Origin: Chrysomallon squamiferum
Taxonomy: Eukaryota > Mollusca > Gastropoda > Neomphalida > Peltospiridae
Assembly: GCA_012295275.1 (NCBI GenBank)
Contig: CM022670.1
Location: forward strand, 18,878,698-18,942,697
Reading direction: 5' to 3'
Length of the DNA: 64,000 nt
Part shown: positions 13,328 through 26,300 of the stretch, piece after piece
Layout: every line of letters begins with the position of its first letter
How positions within the stretch are numbered: the stretch's first letter is position 1
Made by a program: the position numbers and the translations under genes
The notes under the pieces: model-generated
The model's database searches: none
What the model was told of the DNA's origin: nothing
What the model saw: only the letters and a program-made list of their open reading frames with translations

Positions 13328-16300
13328 TATAGATATGTTTAAATCTGTTATTTTATGTAAATATCACTAAGTCAATAAAAATAATAACTTTCTATATTGA
13401 TTTATTTATGTTAGGAAGAAGCAAAAAAGAAGTTGAAAAAGTCCCAGAAAGGTTCCCGAGTATCTGTTGCATCAAAGACATCAAATGATCTGAATGAGGT
13501 ACATAGCTTAATTTCAGACTTGTTAAAAGAAATATAGCCTTAGCAGAATGCAGATTTATTAAAATAAAATAAATGTATTTGTTTTGTTTTATATTTTATA
13601 TTTCATTTTATTTGTTTCCCATTCTGCTTATAAGTAACATAATAATTTAATAATTAATTTTTTATTTTTTATATATAGCAATAAAGTCAACAAATTGCTC
13701 ATTGTGTTAAATATTTGCTACCCATTCATATGCTTATATAAATTTAGTGTTTGGAAAATAATTTTTATTTATCAAACATAATGAATAGAAAATAAATTAT
13801 GTGTTTCTTTATCTACAGACATTTCATCATCTAATTGACTTGTACAGAAATTACAGCATGTTTTTTTTTTCCATTACTTTCAGCCATATTCACAATATTT
13901 TAATATATTCTGCTCATATGTGTGTTAATTCTTTGAGCATATATGTATGTAATGTATGTGTATGTATGCATGTAAAGATATATATATATATATATACATT
14001 CATGTACTTAGTTCATCAGCAATTCTTAAAGATTTCAAGATGTTAATATAGCTTTTTTTTGTTGTTGAAAAAATTAAAAAGGAAACTAAATTTCTGTTTT
14101 GTTCACTGTTGTTCTTCAGGAGGAAAGGAATGCATTGCAGGAGATAATTGATGCTCCTGATTTGCCAGAACCAGAACCCCCAGAACATTTTGATGAGAAC
14201 ATAGTGAGAGAAGAAATTAAGAAAAAAGCACTAAAGATCCGAAGAAGACCTGGTTAATATTTAAGATGTTTTGTGTAGTGTATTTTATAATTATGTAGTA
14301 TTTTCGTCTCTTACATTTTGTAGAAGTCTGAAAAAAAAATCTGTATGTTTTTGGTGAAATAATATTTATGGTTTAACTGGCGATAAATGTAAACAAATAT
14401 CAAAGTGATGTTTTTATTATATAAATATAGGTAATATTATTATATATATTGTGTCAAGAATTATTTAGATTATAAATTTAAAATGTTTTCATTTTTACTG
14501 AATATTTAGTAATAATAATAATAACAATAACAGCAACAACAACAACAGTTAAAAAAATATTATTAAAATTATTATTATTATTATTATTATTCAGGTGAAC
14601 CAAAACTTCTATTGGTTTTAACTAACAGTGCTGTGGTCACACCTACCAACCAGTGTCCAGTGTAAGTGATTATATTTTTCTTATTACGCATAATTATATT
14701 TTTTGCTGGGAGGGAATGTCTTGTTTTTTATTTTTTATTTTGATATATACACAGTAGGTATAATACAACCATATTTTTTTTAACATGAAGCAAAGTTTTG
14801 GGATGGTCAGAAATGACCAGATTCAGATTTCAAGAGCTGTTTTTTACCAGTTTAAAAAACAGTTGTGATAAAATTTAAGAAAAAACAAAATTGAATTCAT
14901 TTTATAAAGGACATGTAAGGTCTACTTTCTGTTCATTTTATACAAGTTTACAGCTGGAAATAAATATTTAAAATTTTGTACAGTCAACATTATTTTTATG
15001 TTGTATGTGTATGTACAAATACAAATGATTAGCTTTTAATTTATTATCACCATTTCTGCCTCTTTTTCATTTTCTTATTACATTACTTCATCATCATCAT
15101 TATCATTAAAATTATTCATTGCAGAAAAGTAAAATATCTTTACCTGATATTTAATTTATTATTTCTTTTTTATTTAACTGAAATAATTTTTTTTTACATT
15201 TTTGCCTGATTTAATATTTTTCAGAAGAGAACAACAACGTCGAGATGATGTGTCTCACACAAAACTTTTTGTTAAAGTATTTTTCAACAATAAACAAGTT
15301 TGTCAGACCAACTCAAAGTAAGATAATGTTCTGTGTGTCTGTGAACATTGTAATCTACATTTACAAATTTATTAAAATATTGTCAGTAAAACTATGCTCT
15401 ATAATAAGATTGTGTGTGTGTGTAAGAAAGAGAAAGATGAGTTTCTGTGGGTTAAATATTAAAATGATTATGATTCATTGTCTGATGCAGTTTTATGATT
15501 TTAACTGTACTTTACCAAATGTGTTGCATTATTATGAGCCACAGATTTTATGTTAGTATTTGTGTACTATATTTTAATTAAAATCTTTAAATATGTGTTT
15601 ATTGACAGGAAAAGAATGAAAATTGACCTTGCTTGTAAACTTCCTAATATTTTATAGACTTACCCATTTCAGATTTTAAAGTAAAGTATATTGGGATGTT
15701 TATTAATAAAATTTAAAAAAAGTCTTAGGAGGTGTATATCTTTAAAGAAAGAAATTTAAAATTAGTAGTTTGTTTATTTTATCAATGCAGCTGAATTGTT
15801 TTATAAGAAACTTACCAAACAAATCGAACTACTTTTTAAATGTATATAAAAGATGAAAAATTAAGTTACCATATTTATAAATCATTTATCTTGCAGGCCT
15901 TTGTCACAGGATTTTACTGTCAACTTTGGGTACATTTACAACTTGAAAATTGTTCAATGGCCAGAAAGCATTAAGTATGAGGTAACATCCATGATATAGA
16001 TATTATTGTTTATACACTAGCTAATAAGACCAGAATAATAAGATTAACAGCAACATTAGGACAAAATAAAAAATATAATATTTTTGTTTTTCTTTACCAA
16101 GTTTCGTTAATCCAAAAGTTAATATGTCTTAAGGAATGTTTGTTTTGGATTTTATTTTTTTAACTGGTATAAACAAAAATAAATAAATAAATAAATTTTT
16201 TGAAGTAATACTAAGCTAGATGACTCATTTAAAAACATTAAAATAATCTATAAATTTCTAATATTAACTAAATATCTTGATTCTGAATGAAAAATCACTT

Positions 16301-19300
16301 TGCTTTTAAAACAGTTTATTATTTATGTTATTATTGTTGTTTTGGGGTTGTTGTTCTTTTTCTCTGCTTGTTGTATTAATGAAAGTTATTTATTTATTAC
16401 CAAACCATTTAATTTGAATTATTTATTTATTTAATTTATATCTTATATATTTATAGATTCAGAAAATTTATTAATAATTTATTTTTTATTTACAAATTAA
16501 TGAAATTTATTTATTTCTTATTGTTTATTTACAGATTCATGAAAGTCATGGGTTGAGTAGTGTTTTACTGACAAGACTTTATGCAGGAATTCCAGAATCA
16601 TCAATCACAGCACAGAATGTACAGCTTGACGAATTCGAGTTCAGCTCTGAATATACAATACAGTTTAATCATGAAGCAGTTGGAAGTGGTATGATTTTTG
16701 TTTGTTTGTTTATTTATTTATTTATTTATTTATTTATTTTTTATATATATTTTTATTATTATTTATTTATTTATCTGTTTTTGTGTATTCTTTGTGGTTT
16801 TTTTTTTAAATTTATGTTATGATTAATTTATTTATCTTCTTTTTTTAATTTTTTTTTAAAATAATGATTTATTTATCGACATTTTTATTACACAGCAGTT
16901 ATTATTATAGAGAAATGCATACCCTCATTTTTTTCTACATTTTTTTTTTTCTTTAAATGTTGACAGTGATGGTGAATTTTGGGGTTGGGGTTAATACCAG
17001 AATTTTTTGTTTTGTTTTTGTTTTTCATTTAATTATAAACAAAGAGATTGGGAATGTTCTGTTCAGATTAATTTATCATTATATGTGAGTTTTAATAATA
17101 TTAATTTTAATTAAATGTTTTCTGCTGACTGTTGTATATGATGAATGATCCATCACCACGTCAGTATTGCTTCATGAACCATTAAAATAATTGTTTTTGT
17201 TTTGTTATTTTATTACTGTTAGTAATATATATATATATATATATATATAAAGATATATTTTTAAAATTATTATTATTTATTTATTTCATTATTTTTTTAA
17301 CTTTTTTGCTGTAAAGCTGTTTAAAAATGTTGAATAAATTATATAAAACATGCTGTAATTTATCTTAATTGCAGGTGTTCCTTTCACCTTTAAGACTCCC
17401 CAGAGTCCCATCATAATTCTTATGACAACAGGAAGATTGCGTAGTAGTGTAGCTTGGGGAATTGATGAAAACGGTCTACCACTCATTCCACCTGCAACAA
17501 ATCTCACAACAAATAATATATTCAAGTACATTTTTATTACTAACTTTCAGTAAAAGAGTAGTTTAATCAAAAGTAGTTAACTGAATATATAACTTACAAG
17601 TTGAACCGATATCTCATGTTGATAGTTAATAATATTATCCATTCTTTTTAAGTAATAATATGTTAAAAAAATATATCATTTTTTTTTTTTCATTGTTGTA
17701 TTTTTTTTTCATTTTGGGGGTTTTTATTATTATTTTTACTGAATTTTAATTTTTTTTTTTTTTATTTATTCATTATTTTTTGCAGTTAATTTTTTTTTGT
17801 TTTATGTGCAGACCATTTAACTATTTATTACAGTGATAAACTGAGATGATTTGAGTTTGTTTATTATAAACATGTTATTTAATTATTATTAAATTATACA
17901 AACTATCACAATTTGACTGTTTATATGACAAAATAGTATTTTTAAATATACATTCTTGTCAAAATAATTTTTCCATGAAATAATTCAGATATAACGTTTT
18001 TCCTGAAACAAGCATGGTGATGACTGTTTAAAATACATTTTATGTTTTATTTTTCAACTTAGTGCAATGAAACTCAATGATCCAGTATCTGCAATTGGTA
18101 CTTCAGGAGTAATGAATCTAGAGCGGCTGGCTAAATGGTTTGAACAAGCACGTCTTGATCCAAATGACCCAGCCAATGCTGATTTTGTGTACCTGTTGGG
18201 TGTAAGTTAATATAAGAAAAAAAAATTGAAACCTTAAAAATTATAATAACTTACTGAAATATTAAGAATAGTGAATATTACAATTTTCAGGACTGAAACT
18301 TAATACTAATAATCTTGGATGTTAATAATTAAACTTGTTATATAGGACAGTTGCTGTTTTAAAAACAAATATATTCATATGTGTATGTGTGTGTATATGT
18401 GTACATCCATAAATACACACATGTATACAAGCATATACATCTATAGGGTCGTTCCATGTCAAATCACCCCCCCCCCCAAAACAAAATTAAACCCAACCAT
18501 CTCAGAGTTTTATGAAACTTGGTATATTTGTTGACTGGGACAGCACCAAATCTGAAATATTAGCCCAATCGGATCTTCGTAAAATTGGTATTGTTGAAAA
18601 GGCAATATGACAAGGATTCCAAATCTATAGGCCTACATGTAGGCCTACAATGTCTTACTCGATGATCAAGAAAGATGGTGATTCCTAGCATCCAGAATTG
18701 ATCATTCAGGTTTTAGTTAATCAGATGTTAATGGCTGAAAAGGTGTTATTTTCATGCATGTGCATTTTTTAAATCTATATTGTGGCTAATCAAAAAATAT
18801 TACACCCAGGAAACTTTTATATGTTTTAGTTAACATGTGGGAGATTAAATTTCAATAAAGGTCATCTCAAGGTCACGTGATCCACATGGTCAATTTCAAG
18901 GTCATAGCAAACGTCAAAAGGTCAATCTACTCCAATAATGGAAGATTTGGAACAAAAATTGCAGATTTGGAATCCTTGTCATATTGCCTTTTCAACAATA
19001 CCAATTTTATGAAGATTGGCCCAGTAGTTCCTGACATATGAGGGTTCTAAGGTTGGTGGTCATGCCCATTTTTGCCAAAAATCTCAAAATTCGGTGGGCC
19101 ATATCTCCCACACCACTGATCCGATTGGACAAATATTTCAGATTTGGTGCTGTGGGATCCCAGTCAACAAGTATACCAAGTTTTATAAAAATCTGAGACA
19201 GTCGGGTTTAACCCATTGGGTGATTTGACATGGAATGACCCTATAAGAATATATAAAAATGCAGATGTCTGTATTTTATTTCAGTCAAAAGGAGGAGAAA

Positions 19301-22300
19301 GTCTTGGTCCCCGAGACTTCTTCCGACTGGAACAGCTGATAGAAGAATTCAACATAGCAACTGAGAAGGAGATAGCAGAAAATAAACGTTTCCGCTTGAT
19401 TCAGTTGAGAGACTCTGAAGTTCCAGAGTTTCAGAACTACAAGTTTATCCCACCTTTTGAAAGAGAAATTCCCAGAGATGCATTCCTTGTTAGCAATAAA
19501 ATTTGTTCTCATTTATCTCACTCAAACTCTCACTCTATCTCTTGCTCTCAATATCAGTGGCTCATTCTGTGTATCCTGCTCTCAAAATATATCTCTCTCC
19601 CTATCTACCTCTCATTCTATTTATATCTGTTTCACTATTTGCTACAGGAAAAAATTTGTGAAATATAAATATGGAAGATATTTATATTTCACAAATTTTT
19701 TCCTGTAGAAAATAATATATTTATTTATGGTTTCATTGTTGTATCATTTTATATAATGTATGGATAAAATAAGATACATTCTTTTCCAAATAATAGCATT
19801 TAATTAGATGATATTTCTGACATCGTTTAGTGGAAGGGGATTGTTTTTGTAACCTTCCATGTCAAGTTTTCTTTTTATATATGTTTGTCTGTCCTTTGTT
19901 GGTAAAATCAAGACTTGGTCTCTTGGTTATGAAATTTGTTATCAGGAGCTCTGTGTAGATTAGAAAATATAGTAATATTTTTATTTTGGTGATGAAATCA
20001 GATTTTTATATCATACAGTTTTTCACTGAGTTAATCACTGTAAGGAATTCGAAGATATATTACTCAGCCACATTTAAAATCTGCAAACTAAATAATTTGA
20101 AATTTCATATGTTCAGTTTCAATCTGTATGTTTAGTGACAGTGAATAAGAATTTATTTAAAGTTTTAATTATGTTTTTTAATCCATGTAGTTTCTAAGAT
20201 AACACCTTCCTAATATGCTGTTAACGTCTTTTTTCTCTATGAATGACTACATACAATATATATATTTATACTGAAACTGAATTGCAAAAATGCTGAATTT
20301 TTTTATATGTGGATGAAAGTCACTCTAATATTTTTTTTTTTTTTTTTTTTGGTTAGACATCAAACTCAAATTATATATACAAAAATGATTCAATTGGTGT
20401 TTTAATGATAATAAAAAATAGTTTATTTTTTATTTATTAAATACTCATATTACCAGGAAAGATCTTTGCCGTTCTCAGTAATTAAATTAATGTTCGGAAA
20501 TTTCCGTATTTACACTGGGTTTTATTCGCATGCAAAGTTGTATTTTAAAAGCGTAACAGGAGAGCGGCATCAGTCTCAAAATATAGTTCATATTGACAAT
20601 GCATATTTTCTTCTTCGCATTTAATTATTACAAAGTTGCCTTCTAATTTTAATAACTTAAATAAGAAAGGCATTTTAATATAAGCTCCGAAAATGGCTCA
20701 TTTGTGGCATTATTTAATCAGCAAATATTGGCATCGTGTGTGTCGCGTCACTGTATTTTCGTTTGTGCAGAGTTGTCGCATTGAATTAATTTGATATTAA
20801 CAGCGAAACATTAATTAATTCAAATATATTATCATATTGTAAAGGAGTGCCTGAAATCAGAAAAAAAAAAAAACAAAAAACATGCCGTAGTTTGTTTATG
20901 TACCATGCATGTTTTCCAACTGTTTTTTTGTTGTGGAATGTTTTTTTTCCATATTTATAACTTAGATGGTCTGACTGGATAGATTTGTTCTTATCTCATG
21001 ATCAGACAAATTGTATATATAAAAGTGCAATGGTACATATTAATTTAATTATTTATTTGTTTCTACCTTTATCATTTATTATTTAATTTATTTATTAATC
21101 TTATCTTCTTTTTTTTTTTTTTTTTTTTAATCTAATGACATGACATTTGTGTTAAAGATTGGATAACAATTATATTGATACTCATTAATATTGTTATTGA
21201 ATATTTATTAAAAATTTTACAAAAATACAGTTTGATTTAATTATGAAAATTTATTTTATATTATTTTATTTTTTATTTTTGATATTAAATTTAAAATAGT
21301 TCTCATTAAAATATATATTTTTTATGTCAAGCTCAGTTTAATCTAGAGGAAACAAATTTAAATGCATAATGCAGTTTTTTCTTTTAATAGAATATTATCA
21401 TTACTGTTATTGTTATTTTATTTTTAGGAGTATGAAAAGAGACAAAGAGAGAGAGAAGTGATCAAGTCTGATAGTAATATAGAAATTCGTCATGCTGTAG
21501 CTCAAAAAAATATGCAGAAGGTACATAAGAAATTTCACCTTTAACTTTTATTTGAAAAGTTTAGTTTGATTATCACATAAATAGTTATTACAGTTAACTG
21601 AAGCACAGCCAAAATCTTTTGCAATCATTTTTTTTTTTTTTTTAAAGTGATAATTTCTTATATTAATTAAGGTTTGTAGAGAACTATATTAAAGCTTAAT
21701 TATGGTTGTATATTTTTGTGGTAATTGATAGTAATACCTAATATGCCTAATGTTTTGAATTACAGTATGATTGTCTTTTTTCTTTAGTATAAAAGGTTAG
21801 TCATGAGATAATTTCTTGTTTTAACAACAAATGGCTGTTAAAATTTATTATAGCTTAAATCATATTTGTATTTTAAACTACAAGCTAAGCATCTATAATC
21901 TGATATTCCAAAATCAGGAATCCTTCAAAATTCAAAAACATTTTAGAGCAGCTATACATAGTATAGCTTAACTTTTGGCTGGTTCTGTGCTTGCATATGT
22001 TTGTTTCAAAATTATTAAGAATGTTGTACAGTTGTGTATAAGCTGCATATGAAACATAAATTAATTTTATGGTTACATTTTTGAAAGCCATGACAAGACA
22101 TTCTAGACATTCTGGATCAGTGATACTCCACTTGTATTAAAATCCATCACTATATAAAAACTCTGGAAACTTTGTATAGCCCTTTCACTTTTTAAATAAT
22201 TTTCTACATGTATGATGCAGGTCCGAGATAAGGTGATGCATCATTTGCGACAACAGGCTCATCAGAAAGTGTTTCAAGATGTTGTGAAAGAAGACACACT

Positions 22301-23321
22301 GCCTCCTTTTATGTATGCATTAATTTCCAAATACTTATATATACCATAAATTTATAAATTAATTTATTTGTATTTATTTAGTACACATCCTTTTTAGTAT
22401 CCTGCTATCAGTAATAGTATATTTGTTTTATAGACTGTTTGATATTAAGTATCATTTGTTCTTTTCTCAGTATATATTTAATGGTGTTTGTTTTTTCGGT
22501 ATGCTAGGCTTTACTGAAGTTGCCAAAACACATCTTTTAGATTATTATTTTTGGTGATAACTCTAATTAATAAAATATGAAAAGATAAAGAACTGTCATG
22601 TCTCTTCATAAGTTATAAAGCTTGGAAATATTATTTAAAATTCAGTTCAAAGAATCAGATATTTTGTTGTAAGTATATAGCATTGTATTCCAGAGATCTG
22701 GTATCAGAATTAATGTTCATGACTGAGAAAAGACGACCTTTGAAACCAGCAAGAAAGAAGCTTGATCCTCGACCAATCATCAGAGGACCTCATGACCCAC
22801 CTCCTTACATTCTTGTCAATATCATCAGAGCTTTTGATATTCCCATACGCAAGTCAGCACTAAGGTAAAACTTTATACAATCCCAAAATATTTATTTTAA
22901 CATTTTAGCCAGTTGTTTATTTACATTTTCCAATGGAGACTGTAGCATTAAAAAACATTTCACTATTATTATGTAATTTTAAAATTATCTTCTTGTATGT
23001 TAGTGAATATAATGCCTGTTTGGAAATGTCTTACCAGTTTATATGAACAGGACCTTCCATAGTACATGGTTTTGTCTCTTCTTTGTTGTAGTGAAGGAGG
23101 GGAAGGAGGTACAACATCTAGGAGAGATACAGTACCAAATATTTTAGCAACTGTAAGTTTATTTGCAATAACTTGACTTTTGAGAAAAGGTATTGACTGA
23201 AAATACATTATGCAACCCCATTTATTAAACATCTTGGGTAAATGATCAAATAACTGATGTATTTTTCTTTTTATTATTTAAAATATTATTTAAAATATTA
23301 TTATTATTCTCTGTCTTTGTC

Positions 23322-23387
<66 letters not shown>

Positions 23388-26300
23388 TTTATTGTTATTA
23401 AATTAATGGCCCTTCCTTTCAGGCTTTAGTCCAGCCTTTTGTGGAAGCCATATTCCAAGAAACCATTGTACAAACCAGTGTTGTTGATGGACCAAATCCC
23501 AGCTTTAATGAGGAATTACGTATTGCTCTTGAGTAAATTTGAACTTAATTGTTTTTATATTTAAAGAACGTATATTTAATAATAGGTAACAGATAAAATG
23601 AAAATTGTCAGATATTGTTTTAGAAAATCTTAAAGGCTTGATGACTAAGATATTTGGTACAGTTACACCTACAATAAACTGAAACCATTTACATGGTCAG
23701 TGGGTGCATACTAATGTTATGTTCAGCATTAAAAGCAACATTTCTTATCATTTTAGTTTTGATTATTCTTTCCGAAAATGCAAAGATATATATACTGCTA
23801 AAGTGTTTTTTGAAACATGGTATTTTTTTTGTATCTGTTAATTTTTAAATTAAGTTCAGTTTTATTAAAATGTTGTGTTTTTTTTTGTTTTTTTTTAAAT
23901 GCTTTACATATTTGTAAATATTAATTAAAATTACAATTATTTATTTATACTCAATTTTCAGTAATTTAATGAAATGTTTATTATTTAATGATTCTTTTTT
24001 TTTTTTTAAGAGCACCAGCTAATGACTACAGTGCCAGGTCATTACAAAAAATTACTGACATCCTTTACCTTAATCTGTTTGATGAGGTTGTACATGATCT
24101 AGAGGTTAGTTTTACTTAAACATATGATTATAGAGCTGATTAATGTTGTAAACACAAACAATACAGAGTTTGGTGATGTACAATTTCACGATATAGAGGT
24201 TAATGTTGTAAAAATACATGATGTAGAGGTTAGTGTTGTAAAAATACATGATGTAGAGGTTAGAGTTGTAAAAATACATGATGTAGAGGTTAGTGTTGTA
24301 AAAATATAAGATGTAGAGGTTAGTGTTGTAAAAATATAGGATGTAGAGGTTAGTGTTGTAAAAATGCACAATATAGAGGTTAGTGTTGAAAAATACATGA
24401 TGAAGAACTTAGTATTGTAAAAATACATGATATAGAGCTTATTGTTGTAAAAATATATCATTTAGAGGTTAGTGTTGTAAAAAAATATATGATGTGGAGT
24501 ATTGTACTGTAAAAATGCTTGACAGAGAGCTGTTGTAAAAATACATCAGATTTAATAACAGACTTTTTTTAATGTTAGAAAGTTTACAGTTACCAATATA
24601 GTTTTAATACATAGAATTCTTAAATTTTAAAAAAGAATTAAATGATTAAACATGCTATTAAACTGTATCATTATATTCCATCAAACAATATTTAAGGTTG
24701 AAATATATAAATTAGTTACATAGATTAATAATCTTCTATTGATTTGCAGAGTGAAAGTCAAAGAAAAACAAAAATTCATCAGCGCATTGAAAGGAAATGG
24801 CTTGGTTCCTTGCAAATTCCATTTTCAACAATTTACCTCAATTCAAAGGTGTTTCTAGTTACATGAAATAGTGTAGCTTACCTTTGTTTTGTTTTTGTTT
24901 CTTTCAGTTTCAAATGTATTGTTGATGTTTAATTTTATTTATTTATTTTTTATTATTGTTTTGAAATTATGATTTACTTTTAATTATAAAAGCATAATTT
25001 AAAAATAGGACATTTAATTATTTTTGTCTCATTATTATATTATCAATCTTTCTTTTTTACTGTCACCTTCCAACTCTGTCTCTTCATCTGTTTCTTTCTT
25101 TCTCTAACTCTCACTCTCAAGAATTATTTTTTCTGTCATATGCATACACAAATAAGTCTGACATAAATGTACACAGAATCTATAGTTGTTACTGGTTAAA
25201 ATGTCTTATTTAATAGAAATTTAATTTCAGATTGATGGCATCTTTCGGATAAGAAAACCTCCCATTCTGCTGGGCTATAGTTCCAAGGAGAATGCAAATG
25301 ACACATATCTACAAGTTTTTATTACTACCCAACCTCCACTGAAAATACCAGAACCTGTCAAATATAAGGTAAACAAATTATTATTTGTAATGTTAATGCA
25401 CAGATCATCTGTTAAAATATTAATTATTTAGCTGTATCTACCTTCCAGTGTTTAGTACCTACCTATATGCACAAGAATCTGTCAAACACAAGATCAACAT
25501 ACCACAGATTGATTATCTATTAATATATTCAGAATATAGAGGTTTGTGCCTTCATATTTCTGTCACCATTCAACTATTTCTGAAAATATAGGAACCTGAG
25601 AAATACATGTTAAACATGTCATGAGAGTATTCATTAATAGCTTCAGTATCTGTAGGTATAAACAAAGTATGTATCATTACCCACCCATCCACAAAGAAGA
25701 CAAGGTAACTCATTAAACTGATAATTAAACTGCAGATTAAGCATCAGTAAATTCTGCATGAATGCCAATTTTCTGCAGTCATACAACTAAACAAAAATCA
25801 ATAACTGGAATTAGTATTTTCATGAATTTATCAAACCATATATAGATTTGTTTGCATAAATTTTTATTAAACATTAAATATCTAGATGAAGAAAAATGGT
25901 GCAAACGTTCTACTTAAGCGAAACACTTAATTTATGGTTATGTATTGTATTATGTATATGGTAAAGACAGTACAGATAATGAAAAAGCAAGGACTATTTG
26001 TTACATATTTATTGTTGTTTTATAGGAAGCAAAGTAAATTATAATTTTGAGCATTTTATTGTTATTACTTTTGTTATATTCATCTAATTAATGTCCTGTT
26101 AAACAGTTTTTACCGAAGTATATTTTATCCAAGCAACTATAAAAAAAAAAAAATATATAACTGATCTGCCAAGCTTACTGTTATGATCATTGTTATCATT
26201 ATACTTATTTTTGCTTGTATTTGCAGTTTCCTTCAGTTGACAAAGAGAAATTACTGGAGAGATGTGATAAATGGCAGACAGAGATAGAAAGTAAATTCCC

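Larger units (their letters stand above)
9644..14661 (+). other. CC2D2A: CC2D2A exons 13-20: coiled-coil middle
   Basis: Exons: 9644-9853, 10286-10342, 10638-10705, 12144-12284, 12663-12819, 13415-13498, 14120-14252, 14595-14661 (residues about 482-786). The segment has heptad-like charged runs such as [20 protein letters not shown], consistent with the coiled coil that names the protein. Exons 15/16, 16/17, 20/21 and 21/22 are joined across phase-2 introns, and each restores a sensible codon. Intron 15 (10706-12143) carries the Tigger-like fragment. Intron 17 carries a long ATT run. Confidence 0.88.
15225..19488 (+). other. CC2D2A: CC2D2A exons 21-26: N-terminal C2 domain
   Basis: Exons: 15225-15317, 15897-15981, 16535-16688, 17375-17525, 18063-18201, 19285-19488 (residues about 787-1062). 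The translation reads as the CC2D2A-specific C2-like domain: [13 protein letters not shown], then [20 protein letters not shown], then [13 protein letters not shown]. The final exon ([16 protein letters not shown]) is highly conserved in the family. I placed its donor at CTT|GTTAGC (19489) because the next exon must enter in phase 0 with [10 protein letters not shown]. The open frame runs on past this donor into Ser/His-rich intron sequence, which I excluded. Confidence 0.9.

Noticed and set aside
13801-14046. 81-codon frame in CC2D2A intron 18
   Set aside because: TA/TG-rich intron sequence giving a Tyr/Ile/Val/Cys-rich translation; it ends before exon 19 and fits no splice phase.
19489-19668. 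Extension of CC2D2A exon 26 into a Ser/His/Leu-rich frame
   Set aside because: The sequence is TCTC-rich intron; the next exon joins correctly in phase 0 from the donor at 19489.
24112-24461. Repetitive Tyr/Asn- and Thr/Ser-rich open frames, and a CRISPR-like periodicity
   Set aside because: These are frames of a 30-bp minisatellite in an animal intron; there are no spacers, and the period keeps all frames open.
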